DNA of 61,939 bases from Planctomycetota bacterium (GCA_963204915.1 CAUJHS010000114.1:1-61939); one strand, 5' to 3'; positions 1-9,417 are shown, counted from the stretch's first letter. A program made the numbers and translations. Notes: generated from the letters alone by a model not told the origin.

Positions 1-56
1 TCTTCCAATGTCGCGCGTTCCTGGTCCGTGAGACGGACGATATACTTCTTCTGCAT
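1..56 (-). CDS. Partial CDS, N-terminus resembling IS630-type transposase / HTH protein
   Basis: Only the first 18 codons lie in the window; the rest runs off the left edge. The peptide begins MQKKYIVRLTDQER and continues ATLE, which resembles the start of many IS630-family transposases (first half, helix-turn-helix domain), typically M-x-K-K-Y-x-V-x-L-T-x-x-E-R. The ATG at 56 is preceded by a strong AAGGAG ribosome site seven bases upstream, so the start is well supported. The family call rests on a short peptide. The gene could instead encode another small HTH protein. Confidence 0.55.
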   Translation of the reverse strand, partial: MQKKYIVRLTDQERATLE

Positions 57-76
57 GGCAACCCTCCTTGGTTGCC
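57..76 (-). promoter_or_regulatory. Hairpin presenting the Shine-Dalgarno sequence in its loop
   Basis: On the minus strand GGCAACC, then AAGGAG, then GGTTGCC, then ATG. The two 7-base arms are perfect complements and the six-base loop is exactly the Shine-Dalgarno core. The 3' arm touches the start codon. This could tune translation of the transposase-like gene. Confidence 0.6.
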
Positions 77-162
77 TTAAATCATCGCCGAATCATGCTT
101 GGCGACCAATCCCAATATCGAAAGGTGACAGAGCACTAGCCGATCACTTCGACTTTAAAGGA

Positions 163-2217
163 CTAGCGCGGTGGAGCGAGCGTCACCTCAACAATGATCT
201 CCTTTTCATCGCGCAGCGCCTTTACGCGAACCTTATCGCCAGCTTTATGCTGGCTTAACACGGCAGCGAAGTCTTCGATCCCCGTAATTTCTTTTGCTCC
301 AAATTCGGTGATCACATCGCCGGCCCTCAGTCCCGCTTGTTCAGCAGGTCCACCTTTGGCCACATCCTGTAACGCCAATCCTTTCGCCTCGGATGCGTAG
401 TCAGGAACACTACCGAAATACGGCCACTTGCCGCGGGCCGCTGTTTCCGGGCGACGCGTTTCAAGATACTTCGGTCGTTCCGGAAGTGAGGCGATTTCCA
501 ACACAATTTGCTCGACCAAATCCGTCACTCGGCGCATTCCTTCAATGTTGACCTTGTCGTAGTCGTCGCTGGGTCGGTGATAATCGCGATGTGTGCCCGT
601 AAACAGATGCATTACGGGCACTCCTTTCGCATAAAACGAGGTATGGTCGCTAGGGCCATAGCCGCTTTCATTCTTGGTAATTTGGAAGTTGTGTTCCTCG
701 TTCAACCGATCAACAAGCGCATCGAATCCTTCGGCAGTCCCGGTGCCATAGACAACGAGCTTGTCATCAACGAGCCGACCAACCATATCCATATTGATCA
801 TGCCGACGGTGGTCTCCAGCGGAAACGCCGGATTCTTGACATAATGCGCGCTGCCCAATAAGCCACGTTCCTCGCCGGTAAATGCGATAAACAATATCCG
901 CCGAGTCGGTTTCTCGCCTCGCGCCGTGAGTCGATGGGCGACTTCCAACAGCGCCGCGGTGCCCGAAGCGTTATCATCAGCACCATTGTGAATGTCGCGT
1001 GTCCATGGCGCCAACGAACCAGCTCCGCCCATGCCTAGGTGATCATAGTGCGCTCCCACGACAATGGTCTCATTGGCGTGTGGTCCTTCTCCTTCGAGTA
1101 CAGCTGCGACGTTTTTCACTTGCACCTTGCGGCGGGCGATGTTGGTTTCTCCGGAAACAGTCCAACCATTGAGCGGGCGACTTCGCGGTTTGAGGTCTTC
1201 ATCAATCTCTGCCTCCAACTCGTTAAGACGTGCGCCTAAAGCATGCTGAATCAACGGTTCGATGGCGCCGCGTCTTACAAAGAAGATCGGTAGGTCTGCA
1301 TGTTTGCTGTCGTCGCCGGCCTGATCGAACGCCAATAGGGCGTCCGGATCCGCGTCCAAGTTTTTGGCGTGTTCCTGTATCTTTTCGAGGATTCCAGCGA
1401 TCTCTTCCCGATGTTTGACGAATGCCTCTGAAGAGTTGTCACCTAAATCTTTGAATTTTTGATGGGCGGAGGCCAACTGCTCGACCGCTTTTTGCCAAGC
1501 ATCGCGTGCGCCGGCAAGTTTGCTCGTAAGTTCATGGTGGTCGTTGACAAAAATAATGGCAGCCGCCCCGTGCTTCACGGCGTTTTCGACCTTCGTTGAA
1601 AAGAGCGCGTGTTCCGAAGGATGCGGCCCGCCAAATTCACCGCCGCCTCCCGTCTGCCGCGGCTCTTTACGAAGCATTAGCACCACCTTGCCTTGAACGT
1701 CTAAACCATCGTAATCGTCATAATTGTGTTCGGGAGCGGTAATGCCGTATCCCACAAACACAAGCGGCGCCTCCACCTTGCCGGAACCGCCAATGGCTAG
1801 GGAATTGAAGTTCTCACCCAGTTTCAGTTCAAGGCTTTTCAACTCGCCGCCGCTTTGACCCGGGCCTCGCAGTGTTAACCGATTCTGATCTTTGGGGCCC
1901 AACTCGGGACTCGCACTGACGGTGAATTCCTGAAACGGGCTGCCGTCAAATACTTTCGTGTTCAAACCAAGAGAACGAAACTCTTCCGCCAAAAACTCGG
2001 CCGCTTTGTTAAGGCCTTCTGTACCAATCCCACGACCTTCAAGCTCATCAGAGGCAAGATACTTTACCGAGTCCAACAAACGCGCTTCCGATGCGGAATT
2101 CGCCTCGCGTTCTGATGAGTAGGCCCCGCGATGGGCGCCCAAAACCGCTAAACCGATTGTTAAGAAAACCAGCGCCAGATGATATAGCCAACGAGCGAGT
2201 AGAAACGTGTTTCGCAT
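163..2217 (-). CDS. Secreted M28-family metallopeptidase with PA and PDZ domains
   Basis: About 684 residues from the ATG at 2217; an in-frame TTG lies five codons upstream. The N-terminus is a signal peptide or membrane anchor. A PA-like domain follows (about 120-320, with a charged insertion), then a zinc-aminopeptidase domain of the M28 type. Its metal and catalytic motifs are visible in order: GAHYDHLG, NGADDNASG, TGEERGLLGS, NMDMVGR and the late His in THRDYHRPSDD. The last ~90 residues form a PDZ domain (GLALQDVAKGGPAEQAGLRAGDVI). The likely role is hydrolysis of peptides outside the cytoplasm. The substrate is unknown. It reads as a single gene, with a 12-base palindrome GTTTGATCAAAC just before the start. 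Confidence 0.9.
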   Translation of the reverse strand: MRNTFLLARWLYHLALVFLTIGLAVLGAHRGAYSSEREANSASEARLLDSVKYLASDELEGRGIGTEGLNKAAEFLAEEFRSLGLNTKVFDGSPFQEFTVSASPELGPKDQNRLTLRGPGQSGGELKSLELKLGENFNSLAIGGSGKVEAPLVFVGYGITAPEHNYDDYDGLDVQGKVVLMLRKEPRQTGGGGEFGGPHPSEHALFSTKVENAVKHGAAAIIFVNDHHELTSKLAGARDAWQKAVEQLASAHQKFKDLGDNSSEAFVKHREEIAGILEKIQEHAKNLDADPDALLAFDQAGDDSKHADLPIFFVRRGAIEPLIQHALGARLNELEAEIDEDLKPRSRPLNGWTVSGETNIARRKVQVKNVAAVLEGEGPHANETIVVGAHYDHLGMGGAGSLAPWTRDIHNGADDNASGTAALLEVAHRLTARGEKPTRRILFIAFTGEERGLLGSAHYVKNPAFPLETTVGMINMDMVGRLVDDKLVVYGTGTAEGFDALVDRLNEEHNFQITKNESGYGPSDHTSFYAKGVPVMHLFTGTHRDYHRPSDDYDKVNIEGMRRVTDLVEQIVLEIASLPERPKYLETRRPETAARGKWPYFGSVPDYASEAKGLALQDVAKGGPAEQAGLRAGDVITEFGAKEITGIEDFAAVLSQHKAGDKVRVKALRDEKEIIVEVTLAPPR

Positions 2218-2385
2218 TTTTTGTTTGATCAAACGAGAATGACGGTGAAGTTTGAATCACAAATCAGGCGGGTCCCGTCAACAAGGGCGGGCAAACTCGG
2301 CAAGGGCAATCGGGGCCCGCCGAGATTAGAAACGCCTAGTTATTTATAACTGGACGGCGAGGTTTGAGCAAAACGCCTCATCACC

Positions 2386-3240
2386 TCAAGCGGAAGGCGG
2401 CGTGGCGCTTTCCGTGAGCGGGGTTATCGAAAGCCCGCCAGAAGCGCGCAATTGAACCTGATAACGACGCCCTTTCTCGGTTTTAATCGACACGGCCTCG
2501 CCATGTGCGGCGCGAATACCCAATTCTTTCGCACGGACCGGATTGTTGGCGATATTCCAGAAGTCACTCCAAATCTGCCGCTCAAAATCCGACATCTGCC
2601 CGCCTCGCCCATACGCTAAGGGCCGAGAGCCAACCTCATCAATCGTGAAACCCTGGCTGGGCTCTTGATATTCGCCAAAAATGCGGCGAAAGAGAACGAT
2701 CGAAGTCGACCGATCCAGGTCCGCCTCCTCGACATACTTGTCGTCGAACTTCACAACCCAGTGGTCGATATACACCACGTCGCCCTCTAACTGAAACTGG
2801 CGTGGCTCGCCCATGGGATACCCTTCATCGTTTACTTCAACAAAGGATACGGTCGTCGCAATCTTCCCTGTCGCAGGATCCGTCGTCTGATCGTCGATCG
2901 TCAGGTTCGCAATCCGATGATCCACCTTGAGCAAACGCAACGATGTGTCGAGTTGATCAATTTTTTGATCCTGTTCTTCAATCGTAACGTTCAATTCCGC
3001 GATCTCCGCCGTCTTGGCCGTCAGCAATTCTTCCTTCTCTCGAATCGTCTTATCGCGCGCCGCGAGTTCTTCCCGAGCCGCCGTCAATGCCTCGATTTGC
3101 GACTGGCGTTCAAGGTCAGCCGCATAATACGTTTGATAGGCTTTCCAACCTCCAAGGCCTGCAGCGCCCACCAAAACTACGGCCAAGAAGGTGCGTACCA
3201 GGCTATTTACGGTAGCGACGTTTTCCATCATGCGCGACAT
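2386..3240 (-). CDS. Membrane-anchored coiled-coil protein, unknown function
   Basis: About 284 residues from the ATG at 3240; an upstream TTG at 3261 is possible. One transmembrane helix (about residues 17-36) is followed by a coiled coil of roughly 80 residues rich in Glu, Lys, Ala and Leu (EELAARDKTIREKEELLTAK region). A globular C-terminal half has no motif I recognise. The topology suggests a short cytoplasmic N-terminus with the coiled coil and C-terminal domain outside the cytoplasm. The promoter side (3241-3460) carries no obvious gene. A structural or scaffolding role is a guess. Confidence 0.75.
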   Translation of the reverse strand: MSRMMENVATVNSLVRTFLAVVLVGAAGLGGWKAYQTYYAADLERQSQIEALTAAREELAARDKTIREKEELLTAKTAEIAELNVTIEEQDQKIDQLDTSLRLLKVDHRIANLTIDDQTTDPATGKIATTVSFVEVNDEGYPMGEPRQFQLEGDVVYIDHWVVKFDDKYVEEADLDRSTSIVLFRRIFGEYQEPSQGFTIDEVGSRPLAYGRGGQMSDFERQIWSDFWNIANNPVRAKELGIRAAHGEAVSIKTEKGRRYQVQLRASGGLSITPLTESATPPSA

Positions 3241-3460
3241 ACGTTGCTTAACACTCCGCAATAGCCCTGGGACCGAACCGGCAAAACAATGTTCGTATCA
3301 CACATCGCAAGGGAGGATCAATACACTTTACACCACATAAACCCGGTGCTCGGCATGTCCTCCAGGATACCCGTTGGGAAACTTGCTGCAAACGCGGCGC
3401 CGTTTTAAGATTTACCGCCTTCAAACCATGCTTTGTTCAACGCACCCCCCGCAGTGAAGG

Positions 3461-4258
3461 TCAAACGTTCTGATCTTGCTTACCAAGCAAGGCGCGGACT
3501 GCAGCGCCAATATCGGAACTTGCCACCAGATGTTCTCCTACGAGCATTGCGTCGACGCCTGCTTCCTGAAGTTTCAATGCATCGCGGCGGCAGTGAATGC
3601 CACTCTCACCTACTAACAGGCAGTCGTCTGGAACTTTGGAACGCATCCGAATGGTATGTTCGAGATCGACATGGAACGTGTGCAGGTCACGATTATTGAC
3701 TCCGATTAGAGTAGCGCCCGCAGCCAATACTCGTTCCAAGTTTCGTTCTTCGTAGAATTCCACCAGAGGCGTTAAACCCAAATCCAAGGCTTCGTTGTGC
3801 AATTTCCGCAAGACGCAGTCGTCAAGACATTCGGCGATAAGCAGTACCGCGTCGGCGCCGGCGCATCTCGCTTCGAGAAGTTGATAAGAGTCTAGGAGGA
3901 AATCTTTGCGTAACAGCGGCAACGGCACGCATTCTCGAATGGCGTGTAAATAGCTCAATCGACCTTGAAAGTAGATTTCATCCGTCAGTACGCTGATACA
4001 AGCGGCGCCATTATCTGCATAGGTTTGGGCAATAACGACGGGGTCAAAGTCGACGCGAATAACGCCCTTCGAGGGACTCGCCTTTTTAACTTCGGCGATT
4101 AGCTGGATTGACTGTGGCTTGTTTAACGCGGCGAAAAAATCACGCGTCGGCGGGGTGTCTGCGACGGCGCTGCGCAGTTCTCGCTCCGGCCGAGAGGCTT
4201 TCGCCGCTTCAATCTCTTGTCGCTTGGTTTGAACAATCTTTTCTAATATCGACGCCAT
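3461..4258 (-). CDS. trpC: Indole-3-glycerol phosphate synthase
   Basis: 265 residues, the usual length for a monofunctional TrpC. The enzyme converts carboxyphenylaminodeoxyribulose phosphate to indole-3-glycerol phosphate in tryptophan synthesis. The (beta/alpha)8 barrel motifs are all present: IAEVKKASPSKGVIR (catalytic Lys), LLRKDFLLDSYQ, LVEFYEERNLE, IGVNNRDLHTF and LVGESGI. It is the last gene of a close minus-strand run with purH and the Cys-cluster gene, 12 bases after the latter. No other trp genes lie in the window. Confidence 0.97.
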   Translation of the reverse strand: MASILEKIVQTKRQEIEAAKASRPERELRSAVADTPPTRDFFAALNKPQSIQLIAEVKKASPSKGVIRVDFDPVVIAQTYADNGAACISVLTDEIYFQGRLSYLHAIRECVPLPLLRKDFLLDSYQLLEARCAGADAVLLIAECLDDCVLRKLHNEALDLGLTPLVEFYEERNLERVLAAGATLIGVNNRDLHTFHVDLEHTIRMRSKVPDDCLLVGESGIHCRRDALKLQEAGVDAMLVGEHLVASSDIGAAVRALLGKQDQNV

Positions 4259-4270
4259 CGAATTGTTGCG

Positions 4271-5173
4271 CTACTCCGCTTTGCGGGGAATGTTTTTTTC
4301 GTGGCGCACCTGGGTCGCCCAATACGCGTCGGTCAGTGCTTGGACTTGCGCAGCGCCTAACTGCCGGACTAACGGATAATGGGGACGGCTCCCGTGGACC
4401 TTCCGGGTGCGACCTTCGCAAACGTCGCCGCGCAATCCACATACTTTACATTGCGGATCGCGAAGTGGGCGAGACGCTTTGCATCTTTTGCAGTGAGAGC
4501 CAATTTTCCACGCATGCGGTAAACGAGTTCCCGCAGGAAGTAATCTAGCATACATCGGAGCCCCAATCTCTTGCGACACGCGCAACCCTAGAAGGAACTG
4601 CGCTAATCCCGGCGCGGCGTGAGGGGTTTCCGCGAAAACAGCGTCGAAAATCGCCAATAGCTCTTGAATCTGGGCTTTGCACCAGGGCGTTGAAATCCAA
4701 AGTCCGTACCAGGCAGGTTGCGTTTTCTCGAATCGCGCCGTCGGTTCCAAATTGCCGCTTCGACAGGCCACCAACCGCTCAATTTGAGACAAAATCAATC
4801 CGGCGTCGGCGAGATAAAACATCCCATAACAACCTGCTAACGGGGACGAGTGATCACGCGCCAACGCATTGGCTGGACACCGGTCGCATTGGCTTGCGAC
4901 GCGTTCCTCGCCGCCGAAATACGCAAGCGATTGTTCGATGATGAAACCGCAAACGGCGTCCAGCGGCTTGCGCATCGAAGGCGCATCTTGAAATACGACG
5001 CCCTGAAATGCACGTCCCTGTCGCCGCGCTTCGCCCACTTCGCGCACGGGACGAAGCAATCGCTCCGTTTGCTCAGGATCCCTCCAGTTTGATTCTTCGC
5101 GCAGGGGGCAAGGCTGCGCGATCGTCCAACGGACAAACTCGGGAGTAGCTTCACCTTGTGCCGCCGAAGTCAC
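4271..5173 (-). CDS. Uncharacterised protein with two Cys clusters
   Basis: About 300 residues from a GTG start, 14 bases after purH and 12 before trpC, so probably co-transcribed. I do not recognise the family. Two cysteine groups stand out. The first is QCDRCPANAL with another Cys about 16 residues on (SPLAGCYG). The second, near residue 230, is HCKRCKASRPLRDPQCKVCG, a clear treble-clef or zinc-ribbon spacing, followed by RGDVC. The second is probably structural zinc. The first could bind zinc or a cluster. The placement inside a biosynthetic run gives no firm function. Confidence 0.75.
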   Translation of the reverse strand: MTSAAQGEATPEFVRWTIAQPCPLREESNWRDPEQTERLLRPVREVGEARRQGRAFQGVVFQDAPSMRKPLDAVCGFIIEQSLAYFGGEERVASQCDRCPANALARDHSSPLAGCYGMFYLADAGLILSQIERLVACRSGNLEPTARFEKTQPAWYGLWISTPWCKAQIQELLAIFDAVFAETPHAAPGLAQFLLGLRVSQEIGAPMYARLLPAGTRLPHAWKIGSHCKRCKASRPLRDPQCKVCGLRGDVCEGRTRKVHGSRPHYPLVRQLGAAQVQALTDAYWATQVRHEKNIPRKAE

Positions 5174-5187
5174 ACGCGGGCCGTGGG

Positions 5188-6756
5188 TTAATGTTTGAAG
5201 TGCCGGCGCCCGGTGAAGATCATCGATATTCCGAAACGGTTACAAGCGGCGATGACTTCATCATCTTTTTTCGAACCCCCCGGCTGGATGATTGCCGAAA
5301 TGCCGGATTGCGCCGCCTTTTCAATCGAATCGGGAAACGGAAAAAACGCGTCAGATGCAAGCGCGGCGCCGCGGGCTCGCGGCCCAGATTTGGATAACGC
5401 AATTTCCACGGAGTCGACGCGGCTCATTTGACCCGCTCCCGCGCCACACAACGAACGCCCATTCGTCACCGCGATGGCGTTGGATTTGACATGTCGCACG
5501 AGCGCCCATGCGAAACGCAATTCCGCCAACTGTTCAGGCGAAGGTCGTGTTTCGGTAACGGTTTTCCATTCCGACTCCGGATCGGCCAGTACGTCGGCAT
5601 CCTGCACCAGCATTCCTCCTTCCAGTGGGCGAATTTGCCGATGCGACTTTAAGCTCTCTGCGCCACCAACTTCCAGTAGACGTACATTTTGTTTCCATTT
5701 GGGACGCGTGCTAAGCACCTCGACCGCCTCCCGAGTAAACTCAGGAGACACAATCGCTTCGATGAATAGGCCCGGCGTCGCCAATAAATCGGCCGTCGCC
5801 TGATCGACTGACCGATTGAACGCCACGATGCCGCCAAACGCACTGAGTGGATCTCCGTCGAGAGCCTTCTTCGCCGCTTCGACCAAGGTCGCCCCCACAG
5901 CCGCGCCACAAGGATTGTTGTGTTTGATGACCGACGCAGCGGGCTCGTCAAACATTCGAACGATCGCCAGAGCGCTATCCAGGTCGAGCAAGTTATTGTA
6001 AGAAAGCTCCTTGCCGTGGACCTGACGGGCCGTGACAACGCTCGATTGGGTCGCCAGAGGATCGCGGTAAACTGCGGCGCGCTGATGAGGGTTTTCACCG
6101 TAGCGCAGTTCTGCTTGGCGCAAGAACGACATCGTCAGGACACTTGGAAACTCCTGTGCGTTCTCTCCGCGAGCGAAGTAATCGGCAATGGCGCGGTCGT
6201 AGGCAGCCGTCCGCTCAAACGCTTCTCCCGCCAGGCGGCGGCGAAGCTCCAACGATACCCCACCATCCGTCGTAAGTTGGTCGAGCACGGCCCCGTACTG
6301 GGAAGGCTGCGTCAACACGGTTACGAAAGCGTGGTTCTTCGCTGCCGCACGGATTAAACTTGGTCCGCCAATGTCGATCTGCTCGATGGCTTCGGCGTCG
6401 GTGACGCCTTGCTGCGCGACGGTCGCCTCAAAAGGGTAAAGATTAACAACCACCAATTCGAAGGGAAAAATTCCGTGCTCGCCGAGCGAACGCAGATCGT
6501 CTGCTTGATCTCGACGGCATAAAATCCCCCCAAATACCTTCGGATGCAAGGTTTTCAGGCGGCCATCCATCATCTCGGGAAAGCCTGTATATTCTGCGAT
6601 GTCGCGTACAGGAAGGCCTTCCCCTTCAAGCTGTCGCCGAGTTCCTCCCGTACTGAAGATCTCGACTCCTGCGGACGCTAGGGCACGGGCAAACTCGGGC
6701 AAACCGGCCTTATCGCTGACGCTGATAATTGCCCGTTGGATTTTGAGGTTAGACAT
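5188..6756 (-). CDS. purH: Bifunctional AICAR formyltransferase / IMP cyclohydrolase
   Basis: 522 residues from ATG 6756 (MSNLKIQRAIISVSDKAGL). The reading frame runs open for 23 more codons upstream, but the family starts here. The last two steps of purine synthesis are carried out: formylation of AICAR, then ring closure to IMP. The N-terminal MGS-like cyclohydrolase domain shows FSTGGTRRQL and DGRLKTLHPKVFGG. The C-terminal formyltransferase domain shows RYGENPHQ and the catalytic Lys-His in VIKHNNPCGAA. First gene of the run with the Cys-cluster protein and trpC. Confidence 0.97.
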   Translation of the reverse strand: MSNLKIQRAIISVSDKAGLPEFARALASAGVEIFSTGGTRRQLEGEGLPVRDIAEYTGFPEMMDGRLKTLHPKVFGGILCRRDQADDLRSLGEHGIFPFELVVVNLYPFEATVAQQGVTDAEAIEQIDIGGPSLIRAAAKNHAFVTVLTQPSQYGAVLDQLTTDGGVSLELRRRLAGEAFERTAAYDRAIADYFARGENAQEFPSVLTMSFLRQAELRYGENPHQRAAVYRDPLATQSSVVTARQVHGKELSYNNLLDLDSALAIVRMFDEPAASVIKHNNPCGAAVGATLVEAAKKALDGDPLSAFGGIVAFNRSVDQATADLLATPGLFIEAIVSPEFTREAVEVLSTRPKWKQNVRLLEVGGAESLKSHRQIRPLEGGMLVQDADVLADPESEWKTVTETRPSPEQLAELRFAWALVRHVKSNAIAVTNGRSLCGAGAGQMSRVDSVEIALSKSGPRARGAALASDAFFPFPDSIEKAAQSGISAIIQPGGSKKDDEVIAACNRFGISMIFTGRRHFKH

Positions 6757-6968
6757 GAACCGGCAAAACGTGTAGGGAGGGGGATCGCAAATCGTATACC
6801 CCAGATTTAAGCCCCAAGGTTGCAACGGTCAACCCGCCCTAACGAAAGGTTGAATCTGCGTTTTGCTAAAGGGACTTGATTGCCGCCTGCCGAGAAAGTC
6901 TTCTCCCTAAAAGTGCAAGGTTCCACGTAAACGACCAGCAAGATCGCTGGCCGTAAACGGTTCGTCTC

Positions 6969-9371
6969 TTAACGATCGGAATAGACGCGGGTGCTCTCTT
7001 CTTTGGTGACCGGCGTGGGCGAATCATCGCTAACAACCTGCACTTGAATCCGCTGATCGCCAGCGCGAAGACCTTCGGCCTGAATGCGGAACGTTGCTTC
7101 CTCGCGCGGATTCAGTCGCGCCAAAGGCTCGAAAATGACGCGGCCATCGGCAACTTCCGCCCGAGCCGGTCCATCGCCCGCCAGTGGTTTCATATCGGGT
7201 GGAAACACAGCCGTCACACGAATGCTCGTCGCCGTTTTCGATCCGCGATTCGTAACTTTGACTTCGTAGACTGTCTCTTTATTGACCTCGATTGGATCGG
7301 CCTTATCGGCGATTTCAAAGGCTAACTCGGCAAGCGCTTCCACCGACACTGCGTGTTCCGCTTGCGCTGTTGTATCAAGGCTGCCTTTGCCTTCGACCAA
7401 GATTTTCTGCTCGCCGGTTTCAACAGGCAGCGCTGTAAGTTGCACTTGGCCAACCTGGCCTGGAGGAAGTTCGGCCAAGGCCCAAACCACGGCGTGAGTT
7501 TTGGGATCGTAGGCTCCTTCATTCGTTGCGGCGACAAATTTCATCCCTTTGGGCAACCGACCGACGAGTTGGACATCATTAGCCGTCGCGGTGCCGGGGT
7601 TTGCAATGGCAACGGTATAAGTCGCTTGACGCTCCAAATACCGGCGCGTGGGGCCCGTCATTGCAACTTCAAGTTGCGGAGCGACAATTTCGATCTTCGC
7701 TGATTTCTCAACGGCCAAGTTCCCTTCAGCGCGAACCACCAGCGCGTTGTCCCATACGCCCGGCTTAGCGGCCTGTAGCGTTAAGTCCAAGTCGCGAGTT
7801 TCGCCAGGACGCAATGACCCGACCTCATACTCCAGAGCACGTCCTGAAGGATGAATGAAACCATCGGGAACATCTTCCTCCAGAACAACTTTGGTCGCCA
7901 CGCCCGTACCCGGATTGGAAAGTCGAATTCGAACCGTGAACGCCTGGCCTACCAACACCTTCTCGGGGGCGGTTTGTTCGATTGTCAGCTGTGGACGGGT
8001 ACATACCGTGCGTACGGAGGACTGTACTTGAAACGCCGCCACGGCGATGCTGCCGATATCTCCTTCGGCGAACGGCAAATACTGAATTTTGATCTGGCGG
8101 CTTTCGCCCGGCTGTAACGCGCCCAGTTCCCACACCAGCGCGCCGCTTTGTGGACTTGCTGGGGGCGCGGTATCGATCAATCGTACGCCGCGCGGAATTT
8201 CTTCTTTGACGATGACTTGATGCGCCGCAATGCGTCCCACGTTCTGCACCTGAATCTCAAAACTGGCCGGTTTGCCAACTTGAATTTCCGGCGGCGCAAT
8301 CTTCTTCAGGGTGATAGATGGCGTTTGCGCGCCTTCCAAGTTTTGAGGTCCAGGAGTACCTGAGCCTTCGACTCCGCCTGGTAACGAACTAGGAGCACCG
8401 TAAGGACTCGACGAAATTGAAACCGAGGCGCCGCCTGCTTGCCCACCCTGGTATGTCGGGATAGAGTTCGGTTCTTCGGCCGGAAGCTCTATGGCTGTAG
8501 CGGGCCGCGACGAAATCCCAATTGCACGAGGCTCCTGCGCAGTCGTATCGCCAGCCGGCGCAAACTCGCGCGGTTCGCCAAGCGGCGCGGCGGTATTCGA
8601 GTCGATTGCTTCGGTCGGATCCGAACTAGCGGGACGATACCCTCCAAAACTGTTCGTATCCGTAGCGGCGGCGTCGCCGGTCGCATTAGCGATTCGAGAC
8701 GTAGCGGGCGCATATTCGGAATTGGACTCGGCGGCGCCCGTAGCCGAACCCCCCGTAGCCGAACCCGAAGTTAAACTCGGAGAAGCAAGTGGAGGTCCAG
8801 CGGGAGAGTATTCTCCCTCATTCGTCGCCACCCCCGATGATGCATTCGCGGGGAGACCAGACGCTCCCGCGGAACTGATCGCATTCGACGAGGCCCCACC
8901 CGTAGTCTCGTAAGCCCTTCGGGCGAAGGGATTTCTGGACTGAGACGGCGCACCCGCTTGAGCTAAATGATTCGCAGGGGGGGGGGCGGCGTCGTCCTCT
9001 ACGGTTGCTTCCGAAAATGCACCCGTTTGTGCTAGCGTGGCGTTGTCGTCGCCATTGTTTCCACGCATAATCGCGGCCGTTGGCGCAGGAAGCACAAAGC
9101 TTCCCTCCCGCGATGAATCATCAAACTGCTTTGGAATGGGAATAAGCTGACTACCGGCGGTGCGTAGCGCACCCAATTCTGCCGACGAATCGTCACTTGC
9201 CGCCAGCGCTGGCGGCTTCAAGAGGGGAACTTGCGGCGAGAGGGGTGGCGCTGCCTCTTGTGTTGGACCGTTTGGGTCCTGCGTTTTTTCGCGCTGCGAC
9301 TGAACAATGGCGAACACGCCGCTCGCCACAAGCACCGAAATCAGCGAAAGACGCACGAGCAACCGCTTCAT
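6969..9371 (-). CDS. Large surface protein with CARDB/DUF11-like repeats and disordered region
   Basis: About 800 residues from ATG 9371, which follows a GGAGGGGAAGGGG purine stretch; a longer frame upstream is unlikely to be used. A signal-anchor (LLVRLSLISVLVASGVFAI) is followed by about 300 residues of low-complexity Ala/Ser/Gly/Pro/Thr sequence. Four or five repeated beta-sandwich domains come next, with the pattern GxATxVxLxxxxPxGF and LxPGExRxxxLT, typical of DUF11/CARDB modules. Such proteins are common at planctomycete cell surfaces and are thought to be structural. The low-complexity part contains a run of ten C on the coding strand (8977-8986), a possible slippage site. Confidence 0.85.
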   Translation of the reverse strand: MKRLLVRLSLISVLVASGVFAIVQSQREKTQDPNGPTQEAAPPLSPQVPLLKPPALAASDDSSAELGALRTAGSQLIPIPKQFDDSSREGSFVLPAPTAAIMRGNNGDDNATLAQTGAFSEATVEDDAAPPPANHLAQAGAPSQSRNPFARRAYETTGGASSNAISSAGASGLPANASSGVATNEGEYSPAGPPLASPSLTSGSATGGSATGAAESNSEYAPATSRIANATGDAAATDTNSFGGYRPASSDPTEAIDSNTAAPLGEPREFAPAGDTTAQEPRAIGISSRPATAIELPAEEPNSIPTYQGGQAGGASVSISSSPYGAPSSLPGGVEGSGTPGPQNLEGAQTPSITLKKIAPPEIQVGKPASFEIQVQNVGRIAAHQVIVKEEIPRGVRLIDTAPPASPQSGALVWELGALQPGESRQIKIQYLPFAEGDIGSIAVAAFQVQSSVRTVCTRPQLTIEQTAPEKVLVGQAFTVRIRLSNPGTGVATKVVLEEDVPDGFIHPSGRALEYEVGSLRPGETRDLDLTLQAAKPGVWDNALVVRAEGNLAVEKSAKIEIVAPQLEVAMTGPTRRYLERQATYTVAIANPGTATANDVQLVGRLPKGMKFVAATNEGAYDPKTHAVVWALAELPPGQVGQVQLTALPVETGEQKILVEGKGSLDTTAQAEHAVSVEALAELAFEIADKADPIEVNKETVYEVKVTNRGSKTATSIRVTAVFPPDMKPLAGDGPARAEVADGRVIFEPLARLNPREEATFRIQAEGLRAGDQRIQVQVVSDDSPTPVTKEESTRVYSDR
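8977..8986 (+). repeat. Ten-base G homopolymer inside the surface-protein gene
   Basis: Ten G on the + strand, read as ten C in the coding direction, within codons for a short Pro run. A one-base slip would shift the frame early in the protein and remove all repeat domains. Confidence 0.95.
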
Positions 9372-9403
9372 GGGTCCCCTTCCCCTCCGTGGAAGTGTGG
9401 GCG

Positions 9404-9417
9404 ACTCGCTCCGCGAG
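9404..9417. repeat. ACTCGCTCCGCGAG palindromic core upstream of the surface-protein gene
   Basis: The core ACTCGCTCCGCGAG folds as a short hairpin in the leader of the 6969-9371 gene. The same core is found on the opposite strand in the hairpin at 40386-40416, suggesting a small dispersed palindromic repeat. Two copies are too few to be sure. Confidence 0.4.

Noticed and set aside
2223-2234. 12-base palindrome GTTTGATCAAAC before the M28 gene
   Set aside because: Short and AT-rich; could arise by chance, and no second copy was noticed.
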